Source: Larix kaempferi
Lineage: Eukaryota; Streptophyta; Pinopsida; Pinales; Pinaceae
Length of the DNA: 64,000 nucleotides
Direction: 5' to 3'
Assembly (NCBI GenBank): GCA_027924585.1
Contig: BSBM01001382.1
Span: 3,030,001-3,094,000 of the forward strand
Both the position numbers and the translations under genes were made by a program. The notes under the pieces are model-generated. The model was given only the letters and a program-made list of their open reading frames with translations, had not been told where the DNA came from and ran no database searches. Of the stretch, positions 1 to 10,922 are shown piece by piece. Positions within the stretch are counted from its first letter, which is position 1; each line of letters opens with the position of its first letter.

Positions 1-2105
1 ATTTAATTCTTCCAAGAGTTGGTTGAGGTAGTTAATGCCTTGGGAATGAAGAGGCATGGCAGCCAATTTCGTGCATGGGCAAGCCATCAACCTGGAAAAT
101 TGTGTTTTTGCTTCTTGGGCAAGAAAACACCCTCGAAATGGTGCCCAAAGCCATTCTGAACATATAGCTTTTCCTCTCTCACGCAGATGGAGGCTGCTGG
201 AAGTTACAGTCACGTTTTTCATAAAAAAACGCAGGGTTTTCCTTGCCCGAAAACTCATTTTTGGTTTTGGACAGTAGCTGGGAAGAAGGGGCTGTGATTT
301 GGGACAGTATGGAGGTCGTTTTGTCCCAGAATTGCCATGGGCGTTTTTCCTAAAAATGATTTCTGCTTCCTGGGGTTTTCCCAAACCTCCATTGTTCATT
401 TTTAGCCTTCCCACGTTTTTCTGAAGCTCAGGGAATCATTTTCATGCCTATCACTGTACAAACGTTTTTCTCCTGTCCAGCCATTGCAGTTAGCTGATTA
501 TCTGCATCCCTGTTTGATTTGAATCTGTGAGCAAGAAACTTGGAGTGGTAGTGGATAGAATTGGCTTGATAAACCTAGTGAAGGGAGTAACCTCTCAAGA
601 AGATCAAGAGGGCTTTGGCTACTTTTCTATGCACACCCTGAGAGCACTAGAAAGGAAGGTATGGCTTGAGGGACTGTGTGGCAATGAAGAGAATACTTCC
701 TTGTGTTGGGTGTGTAGGCATTGTGAGTGCCAAGCTGAATAGATCTTGTAGAGGTATCCATAGCTCTGTGGTTGAGCTCGCTAGCTTAGCAATTCTTCCC
801 TTCCATTTCCTAGCAGCCTGATAAACCCAATTGTAGATTGGCTTGGCTCATCTTGGTGTATGCTTGGCTATGTGTGAGTATGCTGTTCCTTGGTTCCTTG
901 TAGAGATCATGCCCAGCTCGGGGGTGGCAGTTGTATCAAGAGGTTGATGAACACAACTGGCCTATGGTTGGGTGGAACGTTGCAGTTGCGTAGCCAGTTG
1001 CTTGGGACTACTGTTATAAGATAAGTATTCTCCCGTGTTAACTTGCAATTATTTATTTGATGAAATCTTGAATGTATGATGGATGTGTTAATGAATTTAC
1101 TTCCGCTGTGTTTTCAAATGTTTATGCATTTGCATATGTCCATCTTCATTTTTAAATTGAATGTTTGTTTACTAAGTATGGGACTAGATGCCCGGAATTA
1201 GAGCGATGTTCTCTCCCATGCTGGGATGATGGGAGGGGACGTTACAGGTCAGATCCGGATAACACTGCCAATGCCTGCGAGCACGTGACACCAGCCAGCT
1301 CGGCTCCACATCAACTTCACACGCTGCAGCCTTGAACTCAATAGTTGCAAGTTTATACATCACCCCGACTACGTTCAAACCTTAGCAATGCCCTTCCATG
1401 GACACATCTTCGAGCGTGATAGTTCAGTCCACACTTTGGTTAACCCTGTAATACAACCATACATTATACAATGTTTTGAAATACATTGTGGCATTCTGGC
1501 TTCTAACTTAGAAAACATTTTCAGGCCATGGCACCATTATAAAAACAAAAATATAGTGCCTTAAACCTTGTAGATTCCTACATAGGATGAGAAATCTCCA
1601 ATAAGAACTGGAAGGTGAAGCATAGACCTTAACACAATATTAGTCTACAAACCCTATCAATCCATTGGATAGATAAGTGCCCCACATATGAATCGAATAG
1701 ACGACGTCACGCGCAATAATGACAAATGCATAACATTAACATAATATCCCTGTGTAAATTAACCAAATGATGAATCCAGGGCTGTGGAAGGTTCAATAGA
1801 AATTACGTTGGAACGACCGTATGAGCCTTAGATTCACAAGCTTTGCAAATAGCCTCAGTGTTGGCTTAAGGGCTCATTAAAAATATCTTTTATTTCTACT
1901 TTAGCAGATACAGGTTCATTAATACCTGGACGATGCAACAAATATGTCACCGACGAATGGTACAACATACAAACTAGGAGGAGAGCCTTTTAACCAAAAT
2001 TTCCCGGTACCTGGTTTCACGAAAAGACGTTTAACTTCCAAACATACATTGACTACAAATTGATAAACAATTGTACTTGTATCGCCAACACACTGAATTT
2101 CTCAC
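1..2105. other. Unassigned flanking DNA
   Basis: I see no convincing gene, RNA or LTR boundary here. Open frames are short and lack family motifs. A minus-strand frame at 1184-1378 looks faintly exon-like but does not join in phase with the candidate exon at 2106-2256. The stretch may be old transposon debris or intergenic DNA. Confidence 0.5.
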
Positions 2106-2256
2106 CTGTGACCCTGTACACGAGAAACAAGACGCAAATGCCTTAGCTAATGCAGCCAAGTAAGCTCCAGGGTACCCCGCAAGGATCACCCTTTCGTCAT
2201 CATCGAAAGCAACTGTCAGCACATTGTTACCAAACTGTTTCGTAGTCATGATTTCC
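2106..2256 (-). CDS. Candidate internal exon of an unrecognised gene
   Basis: A 50-codon open frame on the minus strand is bounded by good plant splice signals: a pyrimidine-rich acceptor ending TTTTAG just outside 2256 and a donor CAG|GTGAG just outside 2106. The peptide has non-transposon composition (for example VAFDDDERVILAGYPG, then AYLAALAKAF). I do not recognise the family. The only downstream candidate exon (about 1184-1383) has incompatible phase, so this may be a lone relic exon or a chance open frame. Confidence 0.25.
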
Positions 2257-4366
2257 CTAAAAGAATGTCATAACATGGAAAGTCACATCACACATGCAAT
2301 AAACGTTTTCTTACATCGCAATAATTCATTCTTCTTCCGCATTTTGACTCATTAATGTTAACCATACTAACATTTAATGTTATCCGAAATGATTATTAAT
2401 TGCTGCTTAAAATAATAAATGAATAAAACAATTTTTTTTTTTTTCTAATTATCGGGATGTTACATTCTTCCATTAAGAATTGGAGTTGTCTTGGAAATTT
2501 GGTGGATTCCCTTTACGATGGCCATGTTTTGTCTCATATTGCATAGGCATAATATATCTTATTTTTACTGCTCTATTTAGGTTTGCTGATGTATTCTAGA
2601 CTATTGTGGCACATTTTTATGCTTTTGGGCCTTCTATGTGATATGGGTGGTGTGATGAGCATGAGATGATACTATTTTTTTGCTATTCCATGTCAGATGA
2701 TGATGATGATGTATTACTTGATGTTGTACTATACTGTCTAATGTTGCTACATCATATATTGTATTTGATTGTTTTGATGAATATATATAGCAGTACCTTA
2801 CATAGGTTGACAAGGTGAGTATTTATTGATTTAATGATATACCATGCATCTAGATGACTACTCTTAATTTGGTATTTCTAAGGAATATTCCCCTTTCTTT
2901 GGTTACACCTTTTATCCTTTATCATTTCATCCATACCACTCCTTTTTTTCTTTGCATCCCATTGGCTTGAAGTTGATTGATTGACTCTCCCCCCCTTTTC
3001 ATGGATCTATCACCATTTGTGCTTTACTATTACTTAACTGTGTCTAAAGGTTGTTGTGTTGTAGTGAATCATCAATACAAGAAACTTTTGGGTATGCTCC
3101 TCGATGTCGGTTGTCAATAGTCAGGAAGAGCTACAATTGATAAATGTCTTCTCCTAAAATCCAAAATTCCCCATGCTCTTGCTATATAATGTTTAACGGT
3201 TGGAAGAATAGGCAATCCTTGGCAGGGCTATGGATGCTCGATGGTAGCAGGTGCTATGCCTATTTCCACACATATGGATTTTTTTGGCAGCTTCGTCAGG
3301 GCTATGGATGCTTTCTAGCAGTGGAGCTAAGGTTGTGTCATCACTAGTACCCAAAAGGTGTAAAACCATGGCTAATATCTTCCAATACGTTAATCTTGTG
3401 CAAAAAGAAAAAAAGAAAAAAAAAAGAGAAATATTACTACTGGGTCCAAGGGAAAGGTACCTCAGAACACACCCCTTCTGTGTTGACACATGCTACTATT
3501 GTTCGATTGATTGGTGTAAACTGTAGAGGATTCCATGAACCCCTTACCTTATGTCAATTAGTCAATTAAAGCCAATCCATTTTTCAAACCTTTTGTGAGT
3601 TATCCATATCCACCCCAAAGAAGAACTAGTCCTTTGTTAAAACTTTGATATATTTGCATGGTACTGATATGCACTTAGCTCATTAATATGATGAAACTGT
3701 TTGAAAATACTTATGGGGTATATCATCATGATTTCATGACTATGTTGTATGATGAATCACACTTAAACAATTAAATGCGCTATGTTTATTACATACAATA
3801 ATTCTATAGATGTACACTACTAACGATGCACTTGGGACACTCCTTAACAGTGGTACAACATCATATGAGAGTTTTAGACATACAGATACATTATCATGCC
3901 CCCATTAGAGATATTAGTTCGTTCAGTAGTTGTTGGTGCCATTATGTATGTAACCAGTCCCATTACTAAGGGAAATGTTGGCCATCTTTTGTTATACATG
4001 GGATCCAAGCATTCTGAGCACATATTTGGATACCCATTTGGCCATTCATAAATCTATATGCAGCCTTATTGGTCACTACTGCAATAGACTAGCCATTACT
4101 ATAGGGTGGTGGAACCTTTGCATAATGTTCTACAATCAGATTTTCATGATCGTGCATGATTTTCATGCACACGTTGTTTTCTGAGTCTATTGATTGATTC
4201 AGATACCCATTTGGCTCTATCAGTCTATTAAGTCAAATTGTAGAACACTCCCCCAAGTTAGTTAGTTTGACCAATTTTGACTTTTACAACAATTTGACTT
4301 GGTCAACCCAACAGAGGAGCATGTCAAAGACAGGTTCCAACATCAGTTAGTAGTATTCTTGACTAT
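2257..4366. other. Unassigned AT-rich DNA left of element E
   Basis: There is no supportable gene. Low-complexity patches include poly-T near 2433-2444, an ATG trinucleotide run near 2697-2710 and an A-rich run near 3402-3432. The right edge is the pre-insertion flank of element E and should be contiguous with 43435 onward once E is removed. It could therefore be upstream sequence, or U3, of element H. Confidence 0.5.
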
Positions 4367-4371
4367 GGGAG

Positions 4372-4651
4372 TGTTGTAATCTATTTTATTACATGTGGTT
4401 ACCAATAGCACAACATATATATATCATATACAAGGTCACACATACATAAAGAGAGCAAGAAATTGAGAAAGTAATGGAGCAACAACAAGTATTTTATATT
4501 ATCAAGCCATATTGTACAAAAGGAGGATAATCATTATCATAACATCCGGCTCACTGAACTATTTATATGGGTCATATAATTAGTTAGACATTAACTAGTT
4601 GTTGGTCAACTGGGAGGACCTAGTCGGATCATTGACTAGGCTTCTTCAACA
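4372..4651 (-). repeat. Element E 3' LTR
   Basis: This 280-bp LTR pairs with 43095-43429. It lies next to a purine tract on the minus strand (GGGGTGGGGGATA at about 4652-4664), as expected for the polypurine tract beside a 3' LTR. A TATA-like CATATAAATAG lies at about 4559-4570 on the minus strand. It is shorter than its partner through deletions. Confidence 0.85.
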
Positions 4652-4887
4652 TATCCCCCACCCCAAAATGTTTCTTTGTCCCAAAGAGAACAGGGAGATG
4701 TAAATTTTTACAAAAAAATTAACAAAATTACAATTTATAAAATATTCAAAGTTGTTGGGAGCTAGATCCTTTTCCTGGCAGAGTGAAATCAACACATGCT
4801 TCGACAATAGCTACGGCCAAAAGGGAAAGGCTATCTCGAAATTCATCCCAATCAAGTATGACAGTTTTGATGTTTGTAGTAATACTA
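4652..4887 (-). other. Element E 3' internal end: polypurine tract, hairpin and ORF3 tail
   Basis: The purine tract at 4652-4664 is followed inward by an inverted repeat at 4673-4687 (arms TCTTTG and CAAAGA, loop GGA on the minus strand). The rest, up to the copia A junction, reads on the minus strand as the degraded tail of ORF3. The TSD of copia A (GTGAG) closes it at 4888-4892. Confidence 0.65.
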
Positions 4888-4892
4888 GTGAG

Positions 4893-5482
4893 TGTTAGAT
4901 TTTTCAATTTAATTCAATGTTAACTAGGATCTTTAACTGAAATAAAAACAAGCACAACAAAACACAATAGACACAATATTTTTCCTCGGGGAAACCATAA
5001 AGGAGAAAACCACACAACTTCCTGAAAGATAGATTTGTCACTAATACAATATCACAAAATGGAAAACCCAAAAATAGGAAGTCTTCTGCATCTCTCTCTT
5101 CTTTCTCCTTAGTGAACTTGTCTTCTCTCTCTTGCTTATGTGAACTTGAGTGAGTGAGAGGTGTCTCCAAATGAGAGAGCAAGCTCTCTATTTATACTTT
5201 ATGTTTGGGCGACCTAATTCCCAATTAGGTTGGCCTCACTAAACCTGATTGGGATGACTTGTCCTAGGGGGACTTAATAATATATTTTACATTTGACTTT
5301 AGGGGATCTAATGCCCAAACTTACAATGGAGGTTTTACCTCAATGACCTTGCATGAATAAACATAATAATGACATCCCCGAATAGAGGAAAAACATCTCC
5401 GTCAGAGGTACAAGTAAAATACAATAATAATATCAATATAAAATACAAATGCATATCTTCCGAAGTTACATTTACAACAACA
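4893..5482 (-). repeat. Copia A 3' LTR
   Basis: This 590-bp LTR starts TGTTGTTGTAAATGTAACTTC-like on the minus strand and ends TCTAACA. A TATA box (TATAAATAG) lies at 5188-5196 on the minus strand. It pairs with 10330-10917 with scattered substitutions. Confidence 0.9.
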
Positions 5483-5487
5483 CTCCC

Positions 5488-6310
5488 TCTTAAATAGGAA
5501 GGTATTCTCTTGCCACAGTCATCATCATTTTGGACAATGTCATCATCACTAGATCATCATCAATGATGGAACATCATCATCAATATTGGATCATCATCAT
5601 CAACACTGGATCATCATCGTCGTTGCTTCCGTAATCCTCATTTTGTCGATCATTGATTAGTGACATCTCTCGAATCTATCCGTCATAAGAATTTCTACAG
5701 AGCCAGCCCTTTTTCATGTTGGATGTAGGCCTAGCTCTCATGTAGGTATTCATCATCTTTGCAAGCAAGCCATCAAGTAGGTACAACCCAGGACCACATA
5801 TTACATTGCCACAACAATCACCTGCGTCTCCTACTATCATCTCACCGTATCCATATCATCTCATCATCATACACGGAGAATAGCCCAGATGCACACCTCA
5901 TGTGCAATAGACCACTTGCGTCTCTCATCCAGTGGGACATCCCAGGAGCACCCCAGGTGCATTATGTCTCTCAACGGTCATCTTGCATCTACTAGCATGG
6001 GAGCACATCCAGGAGAACCCTAGGTGCATTACGTCCAAAGGAAAACCCGTGTCTTCCACCATGCGAGAACCAACCTAGGTGCACATAAAGTGTCTTTGTG
6101 ACTGGTGGACCTCTCAGCGTCTCCAGCATGGGAGTACAACCAGGACCACCCCAGGTGCATTACGTCCCAAGGACCACCCACGTCTTCCACCATGAGAGAA
6201 CCAACTCTACATCTTCTCCAGCATGGGAGTACAACCCGGAGCACCCTAGGTGAATTATGTCCCAAGGACCACCTGCATCTTCCACCATGCGAGAACTATA
6301 TCTAGTGCAT
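5488..6310 (-). repeat. Copia A 3' untranslated region with CAT microsatellite and tandem repeats
   Basis: Between the RNase H end and the 3' LTR there is a CATCAT-rich microsatellite (about 5518-5625). It is followed by imperfect tandem units built on CCACCATG..GAGAACCAAC and GCATGGGAGTACAACC (about 5900-6310). The equivalent place in copia B carries other repeats, with the core GGTAGGTAGGTCCTCCCATG. Both copies seem to have amplified short repeats here independently. Confidence 0.7.
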
Positions 6311-6324
6311 CTGCGTCTTTCGAT

Positions 6325-6946
6325 CTCATCACTCCCTCTTTCAAGGAACCTCGATCTTGATAAAACCAAGCCTCTCTATAAAGTACTCGAAATTCACTCT
6401 GGCTAATGGCTTGGTCAACACATCGAATATCTACTCATCTGTTGCCACCTACTGGAGCTTCACTACTCCTATTTGCACCATATCCATTATATAGTGGTAC
6501 TTGATCTCGATATGCTTCAAATTTTCGTGTAACACCAGGTTCTCGAACAACTTCACACAACTCTGGTTGTCACAAAAGATACAAGCCGCCTCGAGCTCGA
6601 GATCAAACAAATATGACAGTAGCTTCCTAAGCCATACTGCCTCACAACTGGCCAAACATGTTGCAACATACTCTGCTTTGGCTATACTCAGTGCCATGCA
6701 TGACTACTTCCTGCTAAACCAGGAGATCATACTGGATCCCATACTAAAGAAACATCCTGAAGTTCTCTTCCTATCTGTGGCACTGCCTGCCCAATCCGAA
6801 TCAACATAACCATGCAGGTTAATCTTTAGATTCGCCTCATACTTGATCCCATATTCAACTGTACCCTTCAGGTACCTCAATATATGCTTTGCAGCAATCA
6901 AGTGAACATGTCTCAGATCCATTAGGAACTGGCTTAGGGTGTTCAC
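6325..6946 (-). pseudogene. Copia A RNase H and pol C-terminus
   Basis: The minus-strand frames encode the end of RT (HILRYLKGTVEYGIKYE) and the copia RNase H signatures YVDSDWAGSATDRKRTSG, AKAEYVA and CDNQSCVKL. They then reach the typical end ..VLTKPLARVNFEYF. RNase H cleaves the RNA strand during reverse transcription. There are stops near 6420-6450 and a frame break near 6700, so it is not functional. The order and sequence match copia B at 23529-24137. Confidence 0.85.
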
Positions 6947-6949
6947 AGC

Positions 6950-8060
6950 AAATCATATGTCTAGTCTCGTGTTCGTCAAATACATCAACGAACAAATCAT
7001 CTATCGATACATCATGGCATCAACTGTCTCTGATGAAGCATCACACAGTAGCTTCAATTTTGATTCCATTGGTGTGGTCATTTCCTTGCAGTCCATCATT
7101 TCGGACCTCTTCAGAATCTCCACTGCATAATTTCCTTGACTAAGGAATATCTCATCCGCACTTTGCCACACCTCCATGCCTAAGAAATAATGCATCATCC
7201 CTAGGTCCTTCATCTCAAACTCTGCGACAAGCCTCCTCTTTACGTTTGCAATGAGCTCATCCTCACCTGTTAGAAATAGTTCATCTACATATAGAAGAAG
7301 TATCACTGGTCTTCCACCTTCAATCTTGAAGTAAAGGTTGGAATCTGCTTTACTCTTGGTAAAGCCTAAGCTCATCAGGAAACTGTCCATCCTGCCGTAT
7401 CACGTCCTGGGTGCCTGTTTCAATCCGTACAAGGATTTATTTAACTTGCACACATGAGTATGTTTGTCATGTGTCTCAAATCCCAGTGGCTACTCCACGT
7501 ACACTTCCTCTTCTACTGCACCATTCAAGAATGTTGTCTTGACATCCATATGGTGTACCTTCCATTTCATTACTATGGCCAATGCAAGTATATATCTGAT
7601 GGAAGTGTATCTTGCTACAGGTGCAAATGTCTCCTCGTAGTCTATGCCTTCTTTCTGGGAGAAGCCACATGCCACAAATCTTTCCTTGTGTTTTTCAATG
7701 CTACCATCTGCAGCATGCTTGATCTTGTAGATCCACTTCAAAGTCACAACAGACTTCCCTTCTGGTCTCGAAACTATCTCCAAGACATCATTCTTCATAA
7801 TCGACCGGTACTCCTCGATCATGGAATCCTTGCATTCTTTCTTCTCCGCTGCTTCTTCATAGTTGGAGGGTTCTTTATCAATGATGTCACATAGCAGGGC
7901 CACATAGTTGGAGTATGGTTTGGGTCTCTTGATTTCTTTGTGCATCCCATATGGAGTGCCATACTTCTCTGCATATTGTATTGCTTCTCGTGCCCATGTT
8001 GGTCTTCCCTTGTGGAGTTCTTCTCACGAGGTGGATCTATAGGTTCTTGTGGTTCCTCCA
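6950..8060 (-). pseudogene. Copia A reverse transcriptase (RVT_2 type)
   Basis: Two frames cover the RT. The N-terminal half (7490-7945) has [37 protein letters not shown] and MDVKTTFLNGAVEEEVYVE, standard copia RT motifs. The C-terminal half (7001-7390) has SLGFTKSKADSNLYF and LLLYVDELFLTG. The catalytic pair normally read YVDD is YVDE here; copia B retains YVDD. A frame break near 7390-7490 separates the halves. The upstream linker (7945-8060) is rich in acidic and Pro residues. Confidence 0.9.
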
Positions 8061-8069
8061 TGTCATGGT

Positions 8070-8995
8070 CTTCATGATCTTCTTGAATTTGTCATAGCTG
8101 AATCATTTTCAAAAGTTTCTCATGATATTTCCTACAATTCAATTTAGTTGCATGATAAGAAACATTTCATAATTTTCAAAACAAATTCTTATGCATAGGT
8201 CACACAATCCTGCAACTATCTTAGCCAATGCTTCAACACAACATTCATCCATATCCTGTATTCATATAGTAACTTTCTAGATGCCTTCCATCTCTACCAG
8301 AACATTATTAAGAGAGTGCACTACTCCCAACATGTCAACAAAGAGGTTTCATTCTAGATAAGTAGCAATGGAATGTTGTACAATACCATAGGCCACTTAG
8401 CCATTACTTGTATATTAGTAGTATTACGTTCATTAATGCAACTTTTCTAACATGCATAATACACATCCTAAATATAGGAACATAATTATGTACACAACTG
8501 AACAATATCATTTAAGTAATTAGATATACAAGAAATCACAATTCAAATACTTATATTTATTTGGTTGTTGGGTGGAATCCCTCTTGATCTTGGCTTCCTT
8601 GCAGGAACTACTGGAGTCTCTGATAGTGTGCTCCCTCTTGATATTTGCTTCCTTGCAAGAACTATTGGAGTCTCTGACAATGTGCTCTGCGTCATTGTCT
8701 GATTCTGAGGAACCATGCCTTTATTGCTTATGATCGAAAATGCCGAGTAAGTATTCTACATTGTAGATCACTTGTACTTCATAATGGAGTAGACTCTGTG
8801 TGTCCCTTCTTCTGCATCTTAACCAATGTTGAAATGGATGAGAGGTTCTTCCATAGAGCATTGATCTTTATTTGTTTTTCGGAGTCCAAATTTGTAGGAG
8901 CTTCTCCTACTCCTTTCATGTAATACTGAAAGTCATATCTAGCTACACCTTATGAGGTGGAACCTTCTGAATGAACCCTTATAATTGGTTACCTT
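8070..8995 (-). other. Copia A: non-integrase segment between gag and RT
   Basis: This 0.9-kb piece lies where protease and integrase should be. No GAG-pre-integrase motif, HHCC motif or DDE motif is visible. It is clearly related to 18690-19270 of copia B (same strand relative to each element). It contains a duplicated short unit coding for roughly SSCKEAxIKRE (about 8577-8660) with splice-like junctions. It looks like acquired sequence, possibly pieces of a spliced host gene, but the source is not recognised. Confidence 0.6.
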
Positions 8996-9001
8996 TATTT
9001 A

Positions 9002-9895
9002 TTATAATACATATTCTTCATCACTTGAAGAATCATCCCTTTCTTCTCTGGTTCTTTTCTTTGCTGGTTCATCATCTTCAACGGTGTGAGCATGATGCCT
9101 CTTCTTGTGGGTCTTATTGGAGGGTCCTTGATTTCTGGGACAATTTCTTGAGTAATGTCCCTTCTCATCACATGTGTAACTTTTGATACTGGAGATATCC
9201 CTTCTAGGTACATGATTCCTATTGGGCCTTATGAATATTTTGTGATGATGGTCCTCCCTCTTGTTGTGATTCTTATTAGCATGAGAAGTTAGATCTTGGT
9301 CATCATCAACTCCCATCTTCTCTTCTCTTGCCACTAGTCGAGCTTCTTCTTGGGTGCATTCTTCCCATAGTCTATCGAAGGTGATCAACTTATTCCTGGA
9401 ACATATTCCTTGAATGAATGAGTCCCATGATCTTGGGAGACCATTCAAGGTGGTCATAATGATCTCTCCTTCTTCTACTTTTTCTTCAACTGCTTCAAGT
9501 TGTTCCTTGATTTGAGAGACCCTTGTGAAGTAGGATTGCATGCTATCTGAGTTTAGGATATTCACATTCTTGAACTGGTTCCTTAATGTCATCTTCCTAT
9601 TGATGTTCTTCCCTTCAAATAATTTCGTCAAAGCATTGAACATCTCTTTGGGTGTCTTCAAGGATGAAACATGGGGGATGAGATGATCTTTAATGGAGTC
9701 TGCAATAATTCTCCTGTCCTTGAACAAGTTCTTCTTGTGGATAGCCTTAGCCTCATATCCCTCTACTGTTGGAACCTCCTCACTAACATATTTGTCCAAA
9801 TCATTTTCTTCAAGGATAAGAGCAATCCTATACTTCCATGCTCAGAAGTTATCATCTCCCTCAAGCTTATCCTCAAGCTTGGTGTGGTGAGTCAT
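9002..9895 (-). pseudogene. Copia A Gag (UBN2-type) with altered zinc knuckle
   Basis: The reading frame begins MTHHTKLEDKLEGDDNF at 9895 and runs nearly 300 codons, with one early stop (TGA at codon 18). It has copia Gag signatures: WKYRIALILEENDL, LTKLFEGKNINRKMTLRNQF, QSYFTRVSQIKEQLE, MTTLNGLPRSWDSF and LWEECTQEEARL. The CCHC knuckle near the C-terminus reads SYTCDEKGHYSRNC, with the first cysteine replaced by serine. A Lys/Arg/Asp-rich tail follows and ends EEYVL. Gag would form the particle and bind RNA. Copia B keeps only its start. Confidence 0.9.
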
Positions 9896-10317
9896 TTTGA
9901 AATGAGAACCTCAAATGGAAATAACAGATATTTAGGTCTTACCAATTTGAGATGCCCAATCTAGTTTTGGAGTTGGCTGGCCTAGGGTTTGTTAGAGAAA
10001 CCCTAATTTCCCAAAGTTGGAATTTTGAAGTTCTGATCGGATAGGAAGATGCGCCTCCTCAAGGAGAGTTGTCCAAAGTACTCATTTTTCCAAATTGATG
10101 GAGAAAACCTAAAAACTTGATGCCCTAGTTTTCCTCCCGACAACAGTGACAGGGCCAAAAATGAAAATTCTTGGAATTTGATTCTGCTGCCTCCAAAAGA
10201 TGCGCCGTCCTAGGGAGTGTTAGCCTAGCCCTCTTTTTCAAATGATATGTGGAGAGAATACCTTGAACTAGGAAGCCCTAGTTTCCCACTGCTGCACAAT
10301 GCCTTCTTTTCAGGTTA

Positions 10318-10329
10318 GCTTTGAAACCA
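10318..10329 (-). promoter_or_regulatory. Copia A primer-binding site
   Basis: The minus strand reads TGGTTTCAAAGC directly after the 5' LTR. It differs by two bases from the initiator-Met primer site TGGTATCAGAGC seen intact in copia B. It would prime minus-strand DNA synthesis. Confidence 0.8.
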
Positions 10330-10917
10330 GGTTAGAGTTTGCACTTTAATTCAATGTTAACTAGGATCTTTAACTAAAAGAAAAAAACACAACAAAACAC
10401 AATAGACACAATAGTTTTCCTCGGGTAAACCATAAAGGACAAAACCCCGCAACTTCCTCAAAGATATATTCGTCACTAATACAATATCACAAAATGGAAA
10501 ACCCAAAAATAGGAAGTCTTCTGCAGCTCTCTCTTCTTTCTCCTCAACGAACTTGTCTTCTCTCTCTTGCTTATGCGGACTTGAGTGAGTGAGAGGTGTC
10601 TGCAAATGAGAGAGCAATATCTCTATTTATACTTTACGTTTGGGCGACCTAATTCCCAATTAGGTCGACCTCACTAAACCTGATTGGGACGACTTGTTCT
10701 AGGGGGACTTGATAATATATTTTACATTTGACTTTAGGGGATCTAATTCCACAACTTACAATGGAGGTTTTACCTCAATGACCTTGCATGACTAAACATA
10801 ATAATGACATCCCTGAACAGAGGAAAAACATATGTGTCAGAGGTACAAGTAAAATACAATAACAATATCACTATAAAATACAAATGGATATCTTCTGAAG
10901 TTACATTTACAACAACA
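10330..10917 (-). repeat. Copia A 5' LTR
   Basis: This 588-bp LTR is the partner of 4893-5482. Its outer terminus is TGTTGTTGTAAATG on the minus strand. Its inner terminus has lost the final CA (reads TCTAACC before the primer site). A TATA box TATAAATAG lies at 10623-10631, minus strand. Confidence 0.9.
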
Positions 10918-10922
10918 GTGAG

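Larger units (their letters stand above)
4893..10917 (-). mobile_element. Copia A: defective Ty1/copia element
   Basis: LTRs at 4893-5482 and 10330-10917 bracket a minus-strand body, with 5-bp TSD GTGAG at 4888-4892 and 10918-10922. A primer site resembling TGGTATCAGAGC lies at 10318-10329 and a polypurine tract AAGAGGGAG just inside the left LTR. The body keeps gag, RT and RNase H in copia order. Between gag and RT there is about 0.9 kb of non-integrase sequence instead of protease and integrase. It sits inside the 3' end of element E. Confidence 0.92.

Noticed and set aside
1184-1383. Second exon for the candidate gene at 2106-2256
   Set aside because: After the only plausible acceptor the required phase gives an immediate stop; the open frame is in another phase.
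5518-5625. CATCAT repeats as a CRISPR or regulatory array
   Set aside because: Simple trinucleotide microsatellite inside a retrotransposon 3' region; no spacer structure.
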